Assembly: GCF_009828055.1 (NCBI RefSeq)
Contig: NZ_WTYB01000002.1
Location: forward strand, 682,001 to 746,000
Direction of reading: 5' to 3'
Length of the DNA: 64,000 nucleotides
Source of the DNA: Erythrobacter ramosus
GTDB lineage: Bacteria; Pseudomonadota; Alphaproteobacteria; Sphingomonadales; Sphingomonadaceae
Position numbers and translations under genes: made by a program. The notes beneath the pieces are model-generated. The model was not told the origin of the DNA, searched no databases, and saw only the letters and a program-made list of their open reading frames with translations. Numbering within the stretch: position 1 is the stretch's first letter; each line of letters begins with the position of its first letter. This document shows, piece after piece, positions 1-8,276 of this stretch.

Positions 1-1379
1 TACTTGTAGCAGACCTTGCGCGCTGCAGCCGCAATTCGGGCCGGATCAATCAGCGCGAGCTTTTCGAGATTGGCAGCATAGGGTAGCGGCACGTCTTCGT
101 TGCACACCCGCAGCACTGGCGCATCGAGGTGGTCGAAGCCTTCCTCCATGCAAATGCTGATGATTTCGCTTGCGATCGAACAGGTCGGCCAACCTTCCTC
201 GGCTACGATGAGCCGATTGGTCTTGGCGAGGCTATCTAGCATGGTCTGCTTGTCGAGCGGGCGCAGCGTGCGCAGGTCGATCACTTCGGCATCAATACCT
301 TCATCCGCCAGCGTTGCTGCCGCTTCGAGCGCCATGCCGACCCCGATCGAATAGGTGACGATGGTCACATCGCTGCCTTCGCGCATGATCCGCGCCTTGC
401 CGATGGGCAAGACGTAATCATCCATATCCGGCACATCGAAGCTGCGGCCATAGACCAGCTCGTTTTCGAGGAAGACGACCGGGTCTTCGCAGCGGATCGC
501 GGCTTTCATCAGCCCCTTGGCATCGGCCGCGTCAAATGGCGCGATCACGATCAGGCCGGGGACGCTGGCATACCACGGGCCGTAGTTCTGCGAGTGCTGC
601 GCGCCGACGCGGGAGGCCGCGCCGTTGGGGCCGCGGAACACGATCGGGCAACGCATCTGGCCACCGGACATGTAGTTCGTCTTGGCCGCAGAGTTGATGA
701 TGTGGTCGATCGCCTGCATCGCAAAGTTGAAGGTCATGAATTCGACGATCGGGCGCAGTCCGCCCATCGCCGCGCCCGTGCCGATCCCGGCAAAGCCGTA
801 TTCGGTGATCGGCGTATCGATCACGCGCTTGGGACCGAACTCCGCCAGCAGTCCCTGGGTGACCTTGTAGGCGCCCTGATACTGGGCCACTTCCTCACCC
901 ATCACGAAGACACGCGGGTCGCGCCGCATTTCCTCGGCCATGGCATCGCGCAAAGCTTCCCGCACTGTGGTGCTGGTGAGGGTGGTTCCGGCAGGGATCG
1001 CGGGATCAGCAGCCGCAGGGGCGCGCGCTGGGGCCGCTGCCTTGGGCGCCGGAGCCTGTTCGGGCACAGACGCTGGCGCAGCAGCGGGTGTTTCCGCCTC
1101 GGCCGGAGTGGGTGCGGGCGCCGCAGACGGTTCGTCCCCTTCCCCGGCGATCAGCGCAATTACTGCGCCGACCGCGACATCTTCCGTCCCGGCTGCGACC
1201 AGGATCTTCTCCAGCACGCCTTCGTCGATGGCTTCGAATTCCATCGTTGCCTTGTCGGTCTCGATCTCGGCGAGGATATCGCCCGGTTCGATCCGGTCGC
1301 CCTCCTGCTTGAGCCACTTGGCGAGCGTGCCCTGTTCCATCGTCGGCGACAGCGCCGGCATCTTCAGTTCAATCGCCAT
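1..1379 (-). CDS. pdhB: Pyruvate dehydrogenase E1 component subunit beta with N-terminal lipoyl domain (3' end cut)
   Basis: Beta subunit of the thiamine-diphosphate E1 enzyme of the pyruvate dehydrogenase complex, which decarboxylates pyruvate and passes the acetyl group to lipoamide. The protein opens with a biotinyl/lipoyl domain (lipoylation site ETDKATMEF near residue 43), then an Ala/Pro-rich linker to about residue 130, then the transketolase-like beta domain ([18 protein letters not shown]). A lipoyl domain fused to E1-beta is typical of alphaproteobacteria. The last readable residues are KVCYK followed by the bases TA, so the window probably ends inside the stop codon. It lies 3 nt after pdhA and is surely co-transcribed with it. 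Confidence 0.95.
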   Translation of the reverse strand, partial: MAIELKMPALSPTMEQGTLAKWLKQEGDRIEPGDILAEIETDKATMEFEAIDEGVLEKILVAAGTEDVAVGAVIALIAGEGDEPSAAPAPTPAEAETPAAAPASVPEQAPAPKAAAPARAPAAADPAIPAGTTLTSTTVREALRDAMAEEMRRDPRVFVMGEEVAQYQGAYKVTQGLLAEFGPKRVIDTPITEYGFAGIGTGAAMGGLRPIVEFMTFNFAMQAIDHIINSAAKTNYMSGGQMRCPIVFRGPNGAASRVGAQHSQNYGPWYASVPGLIVIAPFDAADAKGLMKAAIRCEDPVVFLENELVYGRSFDVPDMDDYVLPIGKARIMREGSDVTIVTYSIGVGMALEAAATLADEGIDAEVIDLRTLRPLDKQTMLDSLAKTNRLIVAEEGWPTCSIASEIISICMEEGFDHLDAPVLRVCNEDVPLPYAANLEKLALIDPARIAAAARKVCYK

Positions 1380-1382
1380 GGC

Positions 1383-2450
1383 TCAATACGCCTCCACCAG
1401 AACATCGGTGTAGAGTTCGGCTGCACCGGGCTCGGGCGAGGTTTCCGCAAAGTCAGCAGCGGATGCCACCTCGGCGCGGATCGCCTTGTCGATCGCTTTC
1501 AAATCGTCCTCGGTCTTGCCTGCTTCGATCAGGGTCTTCTTCAGCCCCTCGATCGGATCGTGGTGGTCACGCTGCTCCTGCACTTCCTCGCGGGTGCGGT
1601 ACTTGGCCGGATCGGACATCGAATGCCCGCGATAGCGATAGGTGTTGCACTCCATCAGCACCGGGCCCTTGCCCGCGCGGACATGGGCGAAAGCGACTTC
1701 GGCCGCCGCGCGCACTTCGAGCACGTCCATGCCGTTCACTTCCATCCCCGGGATGCGGAAGGCGGTGCCGCGGCGGTGGAACCGGGTTTCGGCCGACGAC
1801 CGCGAACTTGCGGTGCCCATCGCGTATTGGTTGTCCTCAACCACGAAGACGATGGGGAGGTTCCACAAGGCCGCCATGTTGAAGGTCTCATACACCTGAC
1901 CCTGGTTGGCCGCGCCGTCACCGAAATAGGCCAGGCACAGCCCGCCGTCATTGTTGTACTGGTGGGCGAGCGCAAGGCCCCCGCCAAGCGCCACCTGCGC
2001 GCCGACGATGCCGTGGCCGCCATAAAACTTATGCTCGGTCGAGAACATGTGCATCGACCCGCCCTTGCCCTTGGAAATCCCGGCTTCGCGCCCGGTCAAC
2101 TCCGCCATGATCACCTTGGGATCGATCCCGTAGGCGAGCATATGGCCGTGATCGCGGTAGCCGGTGATGACGCTGTCGCGCTCGTTATCCAGCGCGCTCT
2201 GCAACCCGATCGCGACCGCTTCCTGGCCGATATAGAGGTGGCAGAAACCGCCGATCAGACCGAGGCCGTAAAGCTGGCCGGCCTTTTCCTCGAACCGGCG
2301 GATCAGCAGCATCTGGCGGTAAAACTCCAGCATCTCTTCCGGCGAAGCGTCATAGCGCTTCTTGGCCTCGAAGGCGGCTTGCAACGAGTGGAGCATGAAA
2401 TCGGCGTCGTCCGCAGCGGTTGCGGACTTCTTTGCAGGCTGTTTGGCCAA
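1383..2450 (-). CDS. pdhA: Pyruvate dehydrogenase E1 component subunit alpha
   Basis: Alpha subunit of pyruvate dehydrogenase E1; with PdhB it forms the heterotetramer that decarboxylates pyruvate. The thiamine-diphosphate signature runs from GDGAANQG to VVEDN (about residues 177-207). An in-frame ATG lies at 2480, but I prefer TTG at 2450: GAGAGG sits about 10 nt upstream, whereas the ATG is preceded by a pyrimidine stretch, and the protein then starts LAKQPAKK as Ala/Lys-rich PdhA N-termini usually do (355 aa). The start is the only uncertain point. Confidence 0.93.
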   Translation of the reverse strand: MAKQPAKKSATAADDADFMLHSLQAAFEAKKRYDASPEEMLEFYRQMLLIRRFEEKAGQLYGLGLIGGFCHLYIGQEAVAIGLQSALDNERDSVITGYRDHGHMLAYGIDPKVIMAELTGREAGISKGKGGSMHMFSTEHKFYGGHGIVGAQVALGGGLALAHQYNNDGGLCLAYFGDGAANQGQVYETFNMAALWNLPIVFVVEDNQYAMGTASSRSSAETRFHRRGTAFRIPGMEVNGMDVLEVRAAAEVAFAHVRAGKGPVLMECNTYRYRGHSMSDPAKYRTREEVQEQRDHHDPIEGLKKTLIEAGKTEDDLKAIDKAIRAEVASAADFAETSPEPGAAELYTDVLVEAY

Positions 2451-2598
2451 GACAAGTATCCCTCTCTCTGGCGCACTCATGGGGAGGAGAAGCGCATCGT
2501 GGCTCTATAGGCAGGGAGATAAGGCCCGCGCAACGCCAAGCCGTAACGGTAATCGCTCACGCATACGAAATCAGGTGAGCCGAGCCGGCTACCCGAAG

Positions 2599-2940
2599 TC
2601 AGTCTTCGAGCGTGATCACGACCTCATCTTCGCGCATCACGCCAAGCTGATCGCGCACCAGCTCGCTGGCCAGATCAGGATCAGCGGCTTCAGGATCAAG
2701 GAGCATCACGCGGTTGCGCAGTGCATCGCGCTTGGCGGTGAGTTTGGCGATTTCGCTCTCGCGCACTTCGAGCGCGGCGGCATTTTCGCTCCAGGCGAGC
2801 AGGCCCGTCGGACCGGCCACAGCCACGCCCGTCAGCAGCAGCAAGGCACCCAAGGCGCCAAACCGCTTCAGCCTGTTTTCAGATCCTGGTTTGCGCATCG
2901 CCGCGAATGATCCCTCGTCCGTTAAATCGAACAGAATCAT
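2599..2940 (-). CDS. FtsB/DivIC-like septum formation initiator protein
   Basis: Small bitopic protein of the FtsB/DivIC family, which links FtsL and FtsQ in the divisome. It has a short cytoplasmic N-terminus, one membrane helix (LGALLLLTGVAVAGPTGLLAW) and a short coiled coil (VRESEIAKLTAKRDALRNRV), ending in an acidic tail. The ATG at 2940 has AGAGG about 10 nt upstream. The ATG at 2898 (MRKPGSEN) would give a 99-residue protein closer to the usual family length and is a real alternative. It lies upstream of pdhA on the same strand, with a 118-nt or longer gap. Confidence 0.8.
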   Translation of the reverse strand: MILFDLTDEGSFAAMRKPGSENRLKRFGALGALLLLTGVAVAGPTGLLAWSENAAALEVRESEIAKLTAKRDALRNRVMLLDPEAADPDLASELVRDQLGVMREDEVVITLED

Positions 2941-3014
2941 ATCTGCTCGGCCTCTGCAAGAATAATGCGACACAATGGGACACAATGCTTGCAATTCCTT
3001 GGGGATTGCAGGTT

Positions 3015-4178
3015 TCAGTAGCTTCGCGGCAACCCCAGCACGTGTTCAGCGAGGTAGGAGAGGATGAGGTTGGTTGAAATCGGCGCCACGGTGTAGAGTC
3101 TCGCCTCGCGAAACTTGCGCTCGACATCATATTCTTCGGCGAACCCGAAGCCGCCGAAGGTCTGCACGCACATGTCGGCTGCGGCCCAGCTGGCTTCGGA
3201 CGCGAGCAACTTGGCCATGTTGGCCTCCTCGCCCGGATTGCCGCCCTCATCGTAAACCCGCGCGGCATGGTACACCATCAGCTCAGCGGCGCGCATCTGC
3301 GCGTAACAACGGGCGATCGGGAACTGAACACCTTGATTCTGGCCGATGGGCCGTGCGAAGACAGAGCGGTCTTTGGCATAGCCCGTCGCCTTCTCGATAA
3401 ACCACTTGGCATCGCCGATGCACTCGGCGGCGATCAGGATGCGTTCGGCGTTCATCCCCGACAGGATGTAGCGGAAGCCCTTCCCCTCCTCGCCCACCAG
3501 CGCCGATGCGGGAATGCGCAGGTCGTCGAAGAACACTTCGCAGGACGAGTGGTTCATCATCGTGCGGATCGGCTTGACCGACATGCCGCACGCCAGCGCG
3601 GCCTGCATGTCGACGAGGAAGATCGACAGCCCCTCTGTCTTACTCGCCACATCCTCGCGCGGGGTGGTGCGGGCGAGCAGCAGCATCAGGTCGGAATGTT
3701 CGGCGCGGCTGGTCCAGATCTTCTGGCCGGTGATGACATACTCGTCACCATCCCGGACTGCGCGGGTCTTCAGGCTAAGGGTATCGGTGCCACTGGTTGG
3801 CTCGCTGACGCCAAACGCCTGCAACCGCAATTCGCCGCTAGCGATGCGCGGCAGATAGGCCGCCTTCTGCGCCTCCGAGCCGTACCGCAGCAGCGTGTTC
3901 ATGATGTACATTTGCGCATGGGCGCTGGAGCCGTTGCACCCCGAGGCCTGAATCTCCTCCATGATCACGCAGGCCGCCTCCAAGCTGAGACCGCTGCCTC
4001 CGTGTTCAACTGGGATCAGAGCGGCGAGGAAGCCCGCCTTGGTCAGCGCGTCGACGAACTCCGCAGGATAGGCCCGAACCGCATCCTTGGCGCGCCAATA
4101 GTCCCCCGGAAAACCATCGCACAGGCTGCGGACCGCACGCCGGATTTCGGTGATTTCCTCGGGTTCGTGACGGGACAT
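3015..4178 (-). CDS. Acyl-CoA dehydrogenase family protein
   Basis: FAD enzyme of the acyl-CoA dehydrogenase superfamily, 387 aa. The N-terminal helical domain is followed by the FAD/substrate strand motif FGVSEPTSGTDT (about 122-133), GQKIWTSRAEHSDL (151-164) and the C-terminal FGGFGFAEEYDVERKFREAR (341-360). The usual catalytic Glu near the C-terminus (EGT motif) is absent: the chain reads YTVAPIS there. A Glu at 245 (NAER) sits where isovaleryl- and long-chain-type enzymes carry their base, so the enzyme may still be active. The start at 4178 has AGGAGAGAAGG just upstream; an ATG at 4283 has no such signal. Substrate unknown. Confidence 0.88.
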   Translation of the reverse strand: MSRHEPEEITEIRRAVRSLCDGFPGDYWRAKDAVRAYPAEFVDALTKAGFLAALIPVEHGGSGLSLEAACVIMEEIQASGCNGSSAHAQMYIMNTLLRYGSEAQKAAYLPRIASGELRLQAFGVSEPTSGTDTLSLKTRAVRDGDEYVITGQKIWTSRAEHSDLMLLLARTTPREDVASKTEGLSIFLVDMQAALACGMSVKPIRTMMNHSSCEVFFDDLRIPASALVGEEGKGFRYILSGMNAERILIAAECIGDAKWFIEKATGYAKDRSVFARPIGQNQGVQFPIARCYAQMRAAELMVYHAARVYDEGGNPGEEANMAKLLASEASWAAADMCVQTFGGFGFAEEYDVERKFREARLYTVAPISTNLILSYLAEHVLGLPRSY

Positions 4179-4328
4179 CGACAAGCCTTCTCTCCTGCTA
4201 TTGGCGGGAGGCTTGCCCGCTCCCCGCGGCCAAGTCCACCTCATCAATTTGGGTGCTTTTGGGCAAGACGGCGGGCATAGCAATCCCGTTTCGATCTGCT
4301 ACTCACCATGGTGATGGGAGGAACCGCC

Positions 4329-5246
4329 ATGCAAATCATCGCTCACGATCCGGCGCGCTTTGCCGCTTTGCCCGATTATCCTTTTGCCGAAAACTGGCTG
4401 ACGATCGACCTTGGCCAAGGGCTGTCAGCGCAAATGCACTATCTCGATGAAGGGCCGAAGGATGCCCCTCCCCTGATCCTGTTTCATGGCGAGCCAAGCT
4501 GGTCCTACCTCTACCGCAAGATGATCCCGCTGCTCGTGCAAGCAGGGTTCCGCTGCCTGGCGCCCGACCTCATTGGCTTCGGCAAGAGCGACAAGCCGGA
4601 CGATCAGGCCTTCTACACCTATGCCCGCCATGTCGATTGGCTCAAGCAGTGGCGCGATGCCGTGGTACCGGAAGTCGCCGGGCTGTTCTGTCAGGACTGG
4701 GGCGGGCTGCTGGGCCTGCGCATCGTCGGGCAGGAGCCGGAGCGCTTTGCCCTTGTCGTCGCCAGCAACACCTTCCTGCCCACTGGTGGCGGCAAAGCCT
4801 CACCGGGCTTTCTTGCGTGGCGCGAATTTGCCCGTTCGTCGCCCGACTTCAAGATCGGCGGGATCATGGACCGCGGCTGCCAGAGCGAACTCAGTGCTGT
4901 CGAGATTGCCGCCTATGACGCCCCCTTCCCTGATGAACCCAGCAAGGCCGGTGCGCGCGCCTTCCCGCAGCTGGTCCCGGTCGAGGATGACAAGGACGGG
5001 GTCGCTGACAACATCGCCGCGTGGGATGGGCTCGCCGCCTTCGACAAGCCGTTCCTGACCCTGTTCGGGGAGGATGACCCAGTGCTCGGCCAAGCAGGCC
5101 CGCTGCTTTCCAAACGCATTAAGGGCGCCGAGGGCCAGCCCCATGCAATGCTGCCCAAATGCGGCCACTTCAGTCAGGAAGACCGCCCGGCCGAGCTTTC
5201 CCAAGGCGTGATCGACATGGCACGGCAGGCAGGGTTCCTCGCTTGA
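4329..5246 (+). CDS. Haloalkane dehalogenase, subfamily HLD-I (DhlA-like)
   Basis: Alpha/beta-hydrolase that hydrolyses carbon-halogen bonds of alkyl halides to alcohol plus halide. The pattern matches Xanthobacter DhlA closely: oxyanion motif HGEPSWSYLYRKMIP (53-67), nucleophile Asp123 followed by halide-binding Trp124 in CQDWGGLLGL, second halide Trp at 164 (GFLAW), cap motif APFPD, an acid near 249-250 in LFGEDDPVLG and catalytic His280 in KCGHFSQED. Length 305 aa against about 310 for DhlA. Start ATG 4329 has GGGAGG at 4317-4322. It overlaps the following transporter by the TTGA junction. Natural substrate cannot be read. Confidence 0.92.
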   Translation: MQIIAHDPARFAALPDYPFAENWLTIDLGQGLSAQMHYLDEGPKDAPPLILFHGEPSWSYLYRKMIPLLVQAGFRCLAPDLIGFGKSDKPDDQAFYTYARHVDWLKQWRDAVVPEVAGLFCQDWGGLLGLRIVGQEPERFALVVASNTFLPTGGGKASPGFLAWREFARSSPDFKIGGIMDRGCQSELSAVEIAAYDAPFPDEPSKAGARAFPQLVPVEDDKDGVADNIAAWDGLAAFDKPFLTLFGEDDPVLGQAGPLLSKRIKGAEGQPHAMLPKCGHFSQEDRPAELSQGVIDMARQAGFLA

Positions 5247-6448
5247 CCCAGACCGCGCCCGTTCCTGCCTATCTCACCCGCACGCAGGAACGGGCGCTGG
5301 CGCTCACCATCGCGGTGGTGACAGCGAACGCCTATTACATCCACCCGATCATCGGCGAAGTCGCCCGCGCTTTCGGTGTTGGCGAGGCGGAGATCGGGTT
5401 GGTGCCGGCGCTCAACCAGTTGGCGCTGGCGCTGGGCATTCTGCTGCTGCTGCCGCTGGGCGACTTCTATTCGAACCGGCGGCTGTGCATCGTGTTCGTC
5501 GCCGCGCAAACTGTGTGCCTTGGCGGCATGGTGCTGGCACAGGATCTGGTGCTGTTCACCGCCGCTTCCACTCTGCTCGGCTTCGTCACCATCGCGCCCT
5601 ATTTGATCCCCGCCTTCGCTTCGAAACGCGTCGCGCCCGAGCGGCTGGGACAGGTCACCGCGCAACTCACCGCGGCGGTGATCTTCGGCATTCTCGTCGC
5701 GCGGGTCGGTGCGGGGATCATTGCCGAGCATGCCGACTGGCATACGGTCTACGTCGGGGCCTTCGGGTTGATGGCTGCAGTGACGGCCTTTCTGCCTATC
5801 GCCATGCGCAGCGAGCCTGCCGCGCCCAAGCAATCGCAGGCCCGTTACGGCGCGCTGATCGCTTCAGTCTTCACGCTGGCGGCCAAGCACCCCGACATGC
5901 GGATTTCAGCCGCGATCCAGGGGCTGAACTTTGCGATCTTCACCGCCAGTTGGCTGGCACTAGCGCTGCACCTCACCAGCCCCGCCATGGGCTACGGCAC
6001 GGATGATGTCGGCTATCTTGCGGGCGTTGCGGCGATCAGCGTGTTCACCACGCCTCGGCTGGGGCGCTGGGCCGATAAAGTCGGCCCGCGCAAGGCCCGA
6101 CTGACGGCGGCGGCGGTGCAGATTTTCGGCATCGCGCTGTTCTATCCGCTGGGCTTCAGCATCTGGGGCGTGCTGGTGCCACTGCTGGTGGTCAACATGG
6201 TCGGGCCGACCATTGATGTGACCGGTCGGATGACCCTGTTCACCCTCGCCCCGGAAATCCGCACGCGGCTGACCACGTCCTATATCGTGACGATGTTTGT
6301 CGGCGGCGCGATCGGCAGCGCGCTGGGCACGGCGGTGTATGATTTTGGTGGCTGGGGCGGCACCTGCGCGCTGATGCTCGCCATGTCGAGCGGGGTGCTG
6401 GGGTTGGCCCTCCACGCCGAGCGGCGCTGGCAGCGGCTGCAAGCATAG
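5243..6448 (+). CDS. MFS transporter
   Basis: Twelve-segment major facilitator protein, about 401 aa. It has YIHPIIGEVARAFG at the first helix and the loop motif LLPLGDFYSNRRL (a variant of the MFS motif A). The start is read as TTG at 5243, inside the dehalogenase stop (TTGA), which fits the family N-terminus; an ATG at 5159 in the same frame would overlap the dehalogenase by 88 nt. The tight coupling suggests that substrate, product or halide of the dehalogenase reaction is moved by this protein, but that is inference. Its stop codon directly abuts the CCA end of the antisense tRNA. Confidence 0.9.
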   Translation: MTQTAPVPAYLTRTQERALALTIAVVTANAYYIHPIIGEVARAFGVGEAEIGLVPALNQLALALGILLLLPLGDFYSNRRLCIVFVAAQTVCLGGMVLAQDLVLFTAASTLLGFVTIAPYLIPAFASKRVAPERLGQVTAQLTAAVIFGILVARVGAGIIAEHADWHTVYVGAFGLMAAVTAFLPIAMRSEPAAPKQSQARYGALIASVFTLAAKHPDMRISAAIQGLNFAIFTASWLALALHLTSPAMGYGTDDVGYLAGVAAISVFTTPRLGRWADKVGPRKARLTAAAVQIFGIALFYPLGFSIWGVLVPLLVVNMVGPTIDVTGRMTLFTLAPEIRTRLTTSYIVTMFVGGAIGSALGTAVYDFGGWGGTCALMLAMSSGVLGLALHAERRWQRLQA

Positions 6449-6525
6449 TGGTGACCCCGGCGCGATTCGAACGCGCGGCCCCCAGATTAGGAATCTGATG
6501 CTCTATCCGGCTGAGCTACGGGGTC
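6449..6525 (-). tRNA. tRNA-Arg (anticodon CCU)
   Basis: A 77-nt cloverleaf reads on the minus strand from GACCCCG to CGGGGTC, then discriminator A and an encoded CCA. The anticodon stem TCAGA/TCTGG closes a seven-base loop TTCCTAA with anticodon CCT; the T-loop GTTCGAATC and D-arm GCTCAGCCGGATAGAGC are standard. It decodes AGG. The encoded CCA ends one base after the MFS stop codon on the other strand. Confidence 0.96.
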
Positions 6526-6553
6526 CCGAGGCGCTTCATAGCAGCCGCGCGTT

Positions 6554-7021
6554 TCAATTCAACTTTTCGGGCGGCGCCACGGGGAACGGCAGCGGAGCGA
6601 CCGGCACGCCTTCGTCAATCAGCGCCTTGGCCTCGGCGAGGCTCGCCTGCCCGTGGATCGGAGCTTCGTCACGCTCGCCATAATGCATCTTGCGGGTTTC
6701 CTCGGCGAACTTGTCGCCAACCCATGTGCTGTTCTTCAGCGCCGCAGCCTGCGCTTTTGCGAGCGCGGCAAGCGCCTTTTGCACCTCGGGCGGCATCGGC
6801 GTGTTGGCAACCTGCCGCGGTGCCTCGGGCGGGAGGACTTCCTGCCGGGTGTTGCCCTTGGCCGGCACGGCTGGGGCCATCGGAGCCTTGCTCACCTCGG
6901 CCGAGCCGCAGGACGGGCAGGCGAGCAATCCGCGCTCCTGCTGATCCGCATAATCGGTCGAGGAGGAAAACCAGCCCTCGAAGCGGTGGCCTTCATGGCA
7001 GGAGAGGTCGAAAACGATCAT
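6554..7021 (-). CDS. DUF1178 family protein
   Basis: Conserved alphaproteobacterial protein of unknown function, 155 aa. The N-terminus MIVFDLSCHEGHRFEGWF with a later CPSCGS pair matches the DUF1178 family and looks like a small zinc-ribbon-like module (C8, H9, H12 and C36/C39 region). The C-terminal half is Ala/Pro-rich and then helical (VQKALAALAKAQAAALK). It lies 6 nt downstream of the nitrilase gene and is probably co-transcribed with grxC and the nitrilase, which are common neighbours of this family. Confidence 0.88.
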   Translation of the reverse strand: MIVFDLSCHEGHRFEGWFSSSTDYADQQERGLLACPSCGSAEVSKAPMAPAVPAKGNTRQEVLPPEAPRQVANTPMPPEVQKALAALAKAQAAALKNSTWVGDKFAEETRKMHYGERDEAPIHGQASLAEAKALIDEGVPVAPLPFPVAPPEKLN

Positions 7022-7027
7022 CGCAAA

Positions 7028-7849
7028 TCACGATGTGGCAATTTGGCGGCGGTTGGCAAGAGCGGGCACCTGCGCCCGAACTTCGGCGATGCGGGCAAGG
7101 TCAATGTCACAGAACGCCAAGCTGGGCGCATCGCCGCCCATATCGAGCAAAACCTCACCCCACGGATCGACGACGAGGCTGTGGCCATAGGTCTCACGCC
7201 CGTCCTCATGGCTACCGACCTGTGCAGCTGCAATCACGAAGGCGCTCGCCTCGATCGCACGGGCGCGCAGCATCACGTGCCAATGGGCGGCGCCGGTGGG
7301 TTTAGTGAAGGCGGCTGGCACGGCAATCGCATCGCAGCGCCGGTTGCCGAGCTCGCCGAAGAGTGCGGGAAAGCGCAGATCGTAGCAGATCGTCAGGCCA
7401 AGCCGACCGACGGGCGTGTTTTCGACGGTCACAACCTCGCGCCCCGGTTCATAGGCATTGCTTTCCCGCCAAGTCTCACCCGTCGCCAGTTCGACATCGA
7501 ACATATGGATCTTGTCATAGGTCACCGGCTGCGCGGCGGCGGGGGCGAATAGCATTGAGCGGTTGGCGTTCTTGCCGCCCGGCACAGCCACAGCCATGGA
7601 ACCAAGCGCGATAGTCAGCCCCGTATCGCGCGCCAGATCGGCCAGGAAGGGCACAAAAGGCGACTGGTCCTGGGACACGATATGCTCTGCCGCCCGAGAA
7701 CGGTTGCGGTCAAGCAACAGCGACATTTCCGGAGTAAAGAGCATCGCCGCCCCGCCCTCGCGAGCAGCATAAGCGGCATCGCGGATGCAATCGAAATTGC
7801 GGCCCGGATCAGTCCCCGAGCACATCTGCAAGACCGCGATCTTCGGCAT
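7028..7849 (-). CDS. Carbon-nitrogen hydrolase (nitrilase superfamily, Nit-type amidase)
   Basis: Nitrilase-superfamily amidase, 273 aa. The catalytic triad is visible: Glu41 in LFTPEMS, Lys113 in YDKIHMFDV and Cys155 in TICYDLRFP. The sequence is closest in style to Nit1/deaminated-glutathione amidases, which would repair deaminated glutathione; that role fits its place next to glutaredoxin but is inferred. Its ATG overlaps the grxC stop codon by one base (TGATG). Confidence 0.9.
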   Translation of the reverse strand: MPKIAVLQMCSGTDPGRNFDCIRDAAYAAREGGAAMLFTPEMSLLLDRNRSRAAEHIVSQDQSPFVPFLADLARDTGLTIALGSMAVAVPGGKNANRSMLFAPAAAQPVTYDKIHMFDVELATGETWRESNAYEPGREVVTVENTPVGRLGLTICYDLRFPALFGELGNRRCDAIAVPAAFTKPTGAAHWHVMLRARAIEASAFVIAAAQVGSHEDGRETYGHSLVVDPWGEVLLDMGGDAPSLAFCDIDLARIAEVRAQVPALANRRQIATS

Positions 7850-8112
7850 CAGCCCGCCAGCAACGCATCAAGCTTGCCCGCAGCTTCCAGCGCGGCGAGA
7901 TCGTCCGACCCGCCAACGTGCACATCGCCGATGAAGATTTGTGGCACTGTCATCGCGTTGGGTGCGCGGGCGAGCATCTCGTCGCGTCGTGCTCCACCCA
8001 TGGTGATGTCATGTTCGGTGAATTCGGCGCCCTTTTGCGTCAGCAGCCGTTTGGCCCGCACGCAGAAGGGGCAGGCGAACTTGGTGTAGATATCGATCTG
8101 CGGGCTAGCCAT
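7849..8112 (-). CDS. grxC: Glutaredoxin 3 (GrxC-type)
   Basis: Dithiol glutaredoxin of 87 aa that reduces disulfides using glutathione. The active site is CPFC at residues 14-17 (YTKFACPFCVRAK), with the cis-Pro motif TVPQIFIGDVHVGGSDDL in the C-terminal half. The ATG at 8112 has GAGGG a few bases upstream; the longer reading frame upstream is not needed. First gene of a small operon with the nitrilase and the DUF1178 protein, divergent from the heat-shock gene. Confidence 0.94.
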   Translation of the reverse strand: MASPQIDIYTKFACPFCVRAKRLLTQKGAEFTEHDITMGGARRDEMLARAPNAMTVPQIFIGDVHVGGSDDLAALEAAGKLDALLAG

Positions 8113-8133
8113 AGGTCCCTCTTGCCAAATGCT

Positions 8134-8161
8134 CTTGAAAGCACGGGTGGATAAACCAGAT
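8134..8161 (+). promoter_or_regulatory. Putative sigma-32 (RpoH) promoter of hsp20
   Basis: CTTGAAA at 8134-8140, then a 15-nt spacer, then CCAGAT at 8156-8161. The first element matches the heat-shock consensus exactly, the second only in part. Position about 115 nt ahead of a small heat-shock gene supports the call. Confidence 0.5.
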
Positions 8162-8212
8162 AGGCGGTGTCGCCGCGTTTCGCCAGTCTTGGGAAACGGC
8201 AACGGCGACAAG

Positions 8213-8271
8213 GCGGGTGCTGCATCCGGCAGGCCCGCATCCGAACCAAATTGCTCAGCCAAGAGGATTTG
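8213..8271 (+). promoter_or_regulatory. Putative ROSE-type RNA thermometer in the hsp20 leader
   Basis: Two adjacent hairpins can be drawn. One is 8213-8238 (GCGGG/CCCGC plus CTGC/GCAG, loop ATCCG). The other is 8247-8271: CAAATTGCT pairs with AGGATTTG, leaving one bulged G and an eight-base loop, so the Shine-Dalgarno AGGA is covered. TTGCT pairing with AGGA around a bulged G is the hallmark of ROSE elements, which block translation of alphaproteobacterial hsp20 mRNAs until the temperature rises. Confidence 0.6.
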
Positions 8272-8276
8272 CAACT

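Noticed and set aside
594-2510. Long open frame (638 codons) on plus across pdhB/pdhA, and similar very long antisense frames such as 45492-47561, 20254-22056 and 27848-29107
   Set aside because: They lie opposite well-identified genes and have the His/Arg/Gly-rich composition of antisense frames in GC-rich DNA; no family motif is seen.
6449-6525. tRNA-Arg as an integration site for a genomic island
   Set aside because: No integrase gene or direct repeat of the tRNA 3' end is present on either side.
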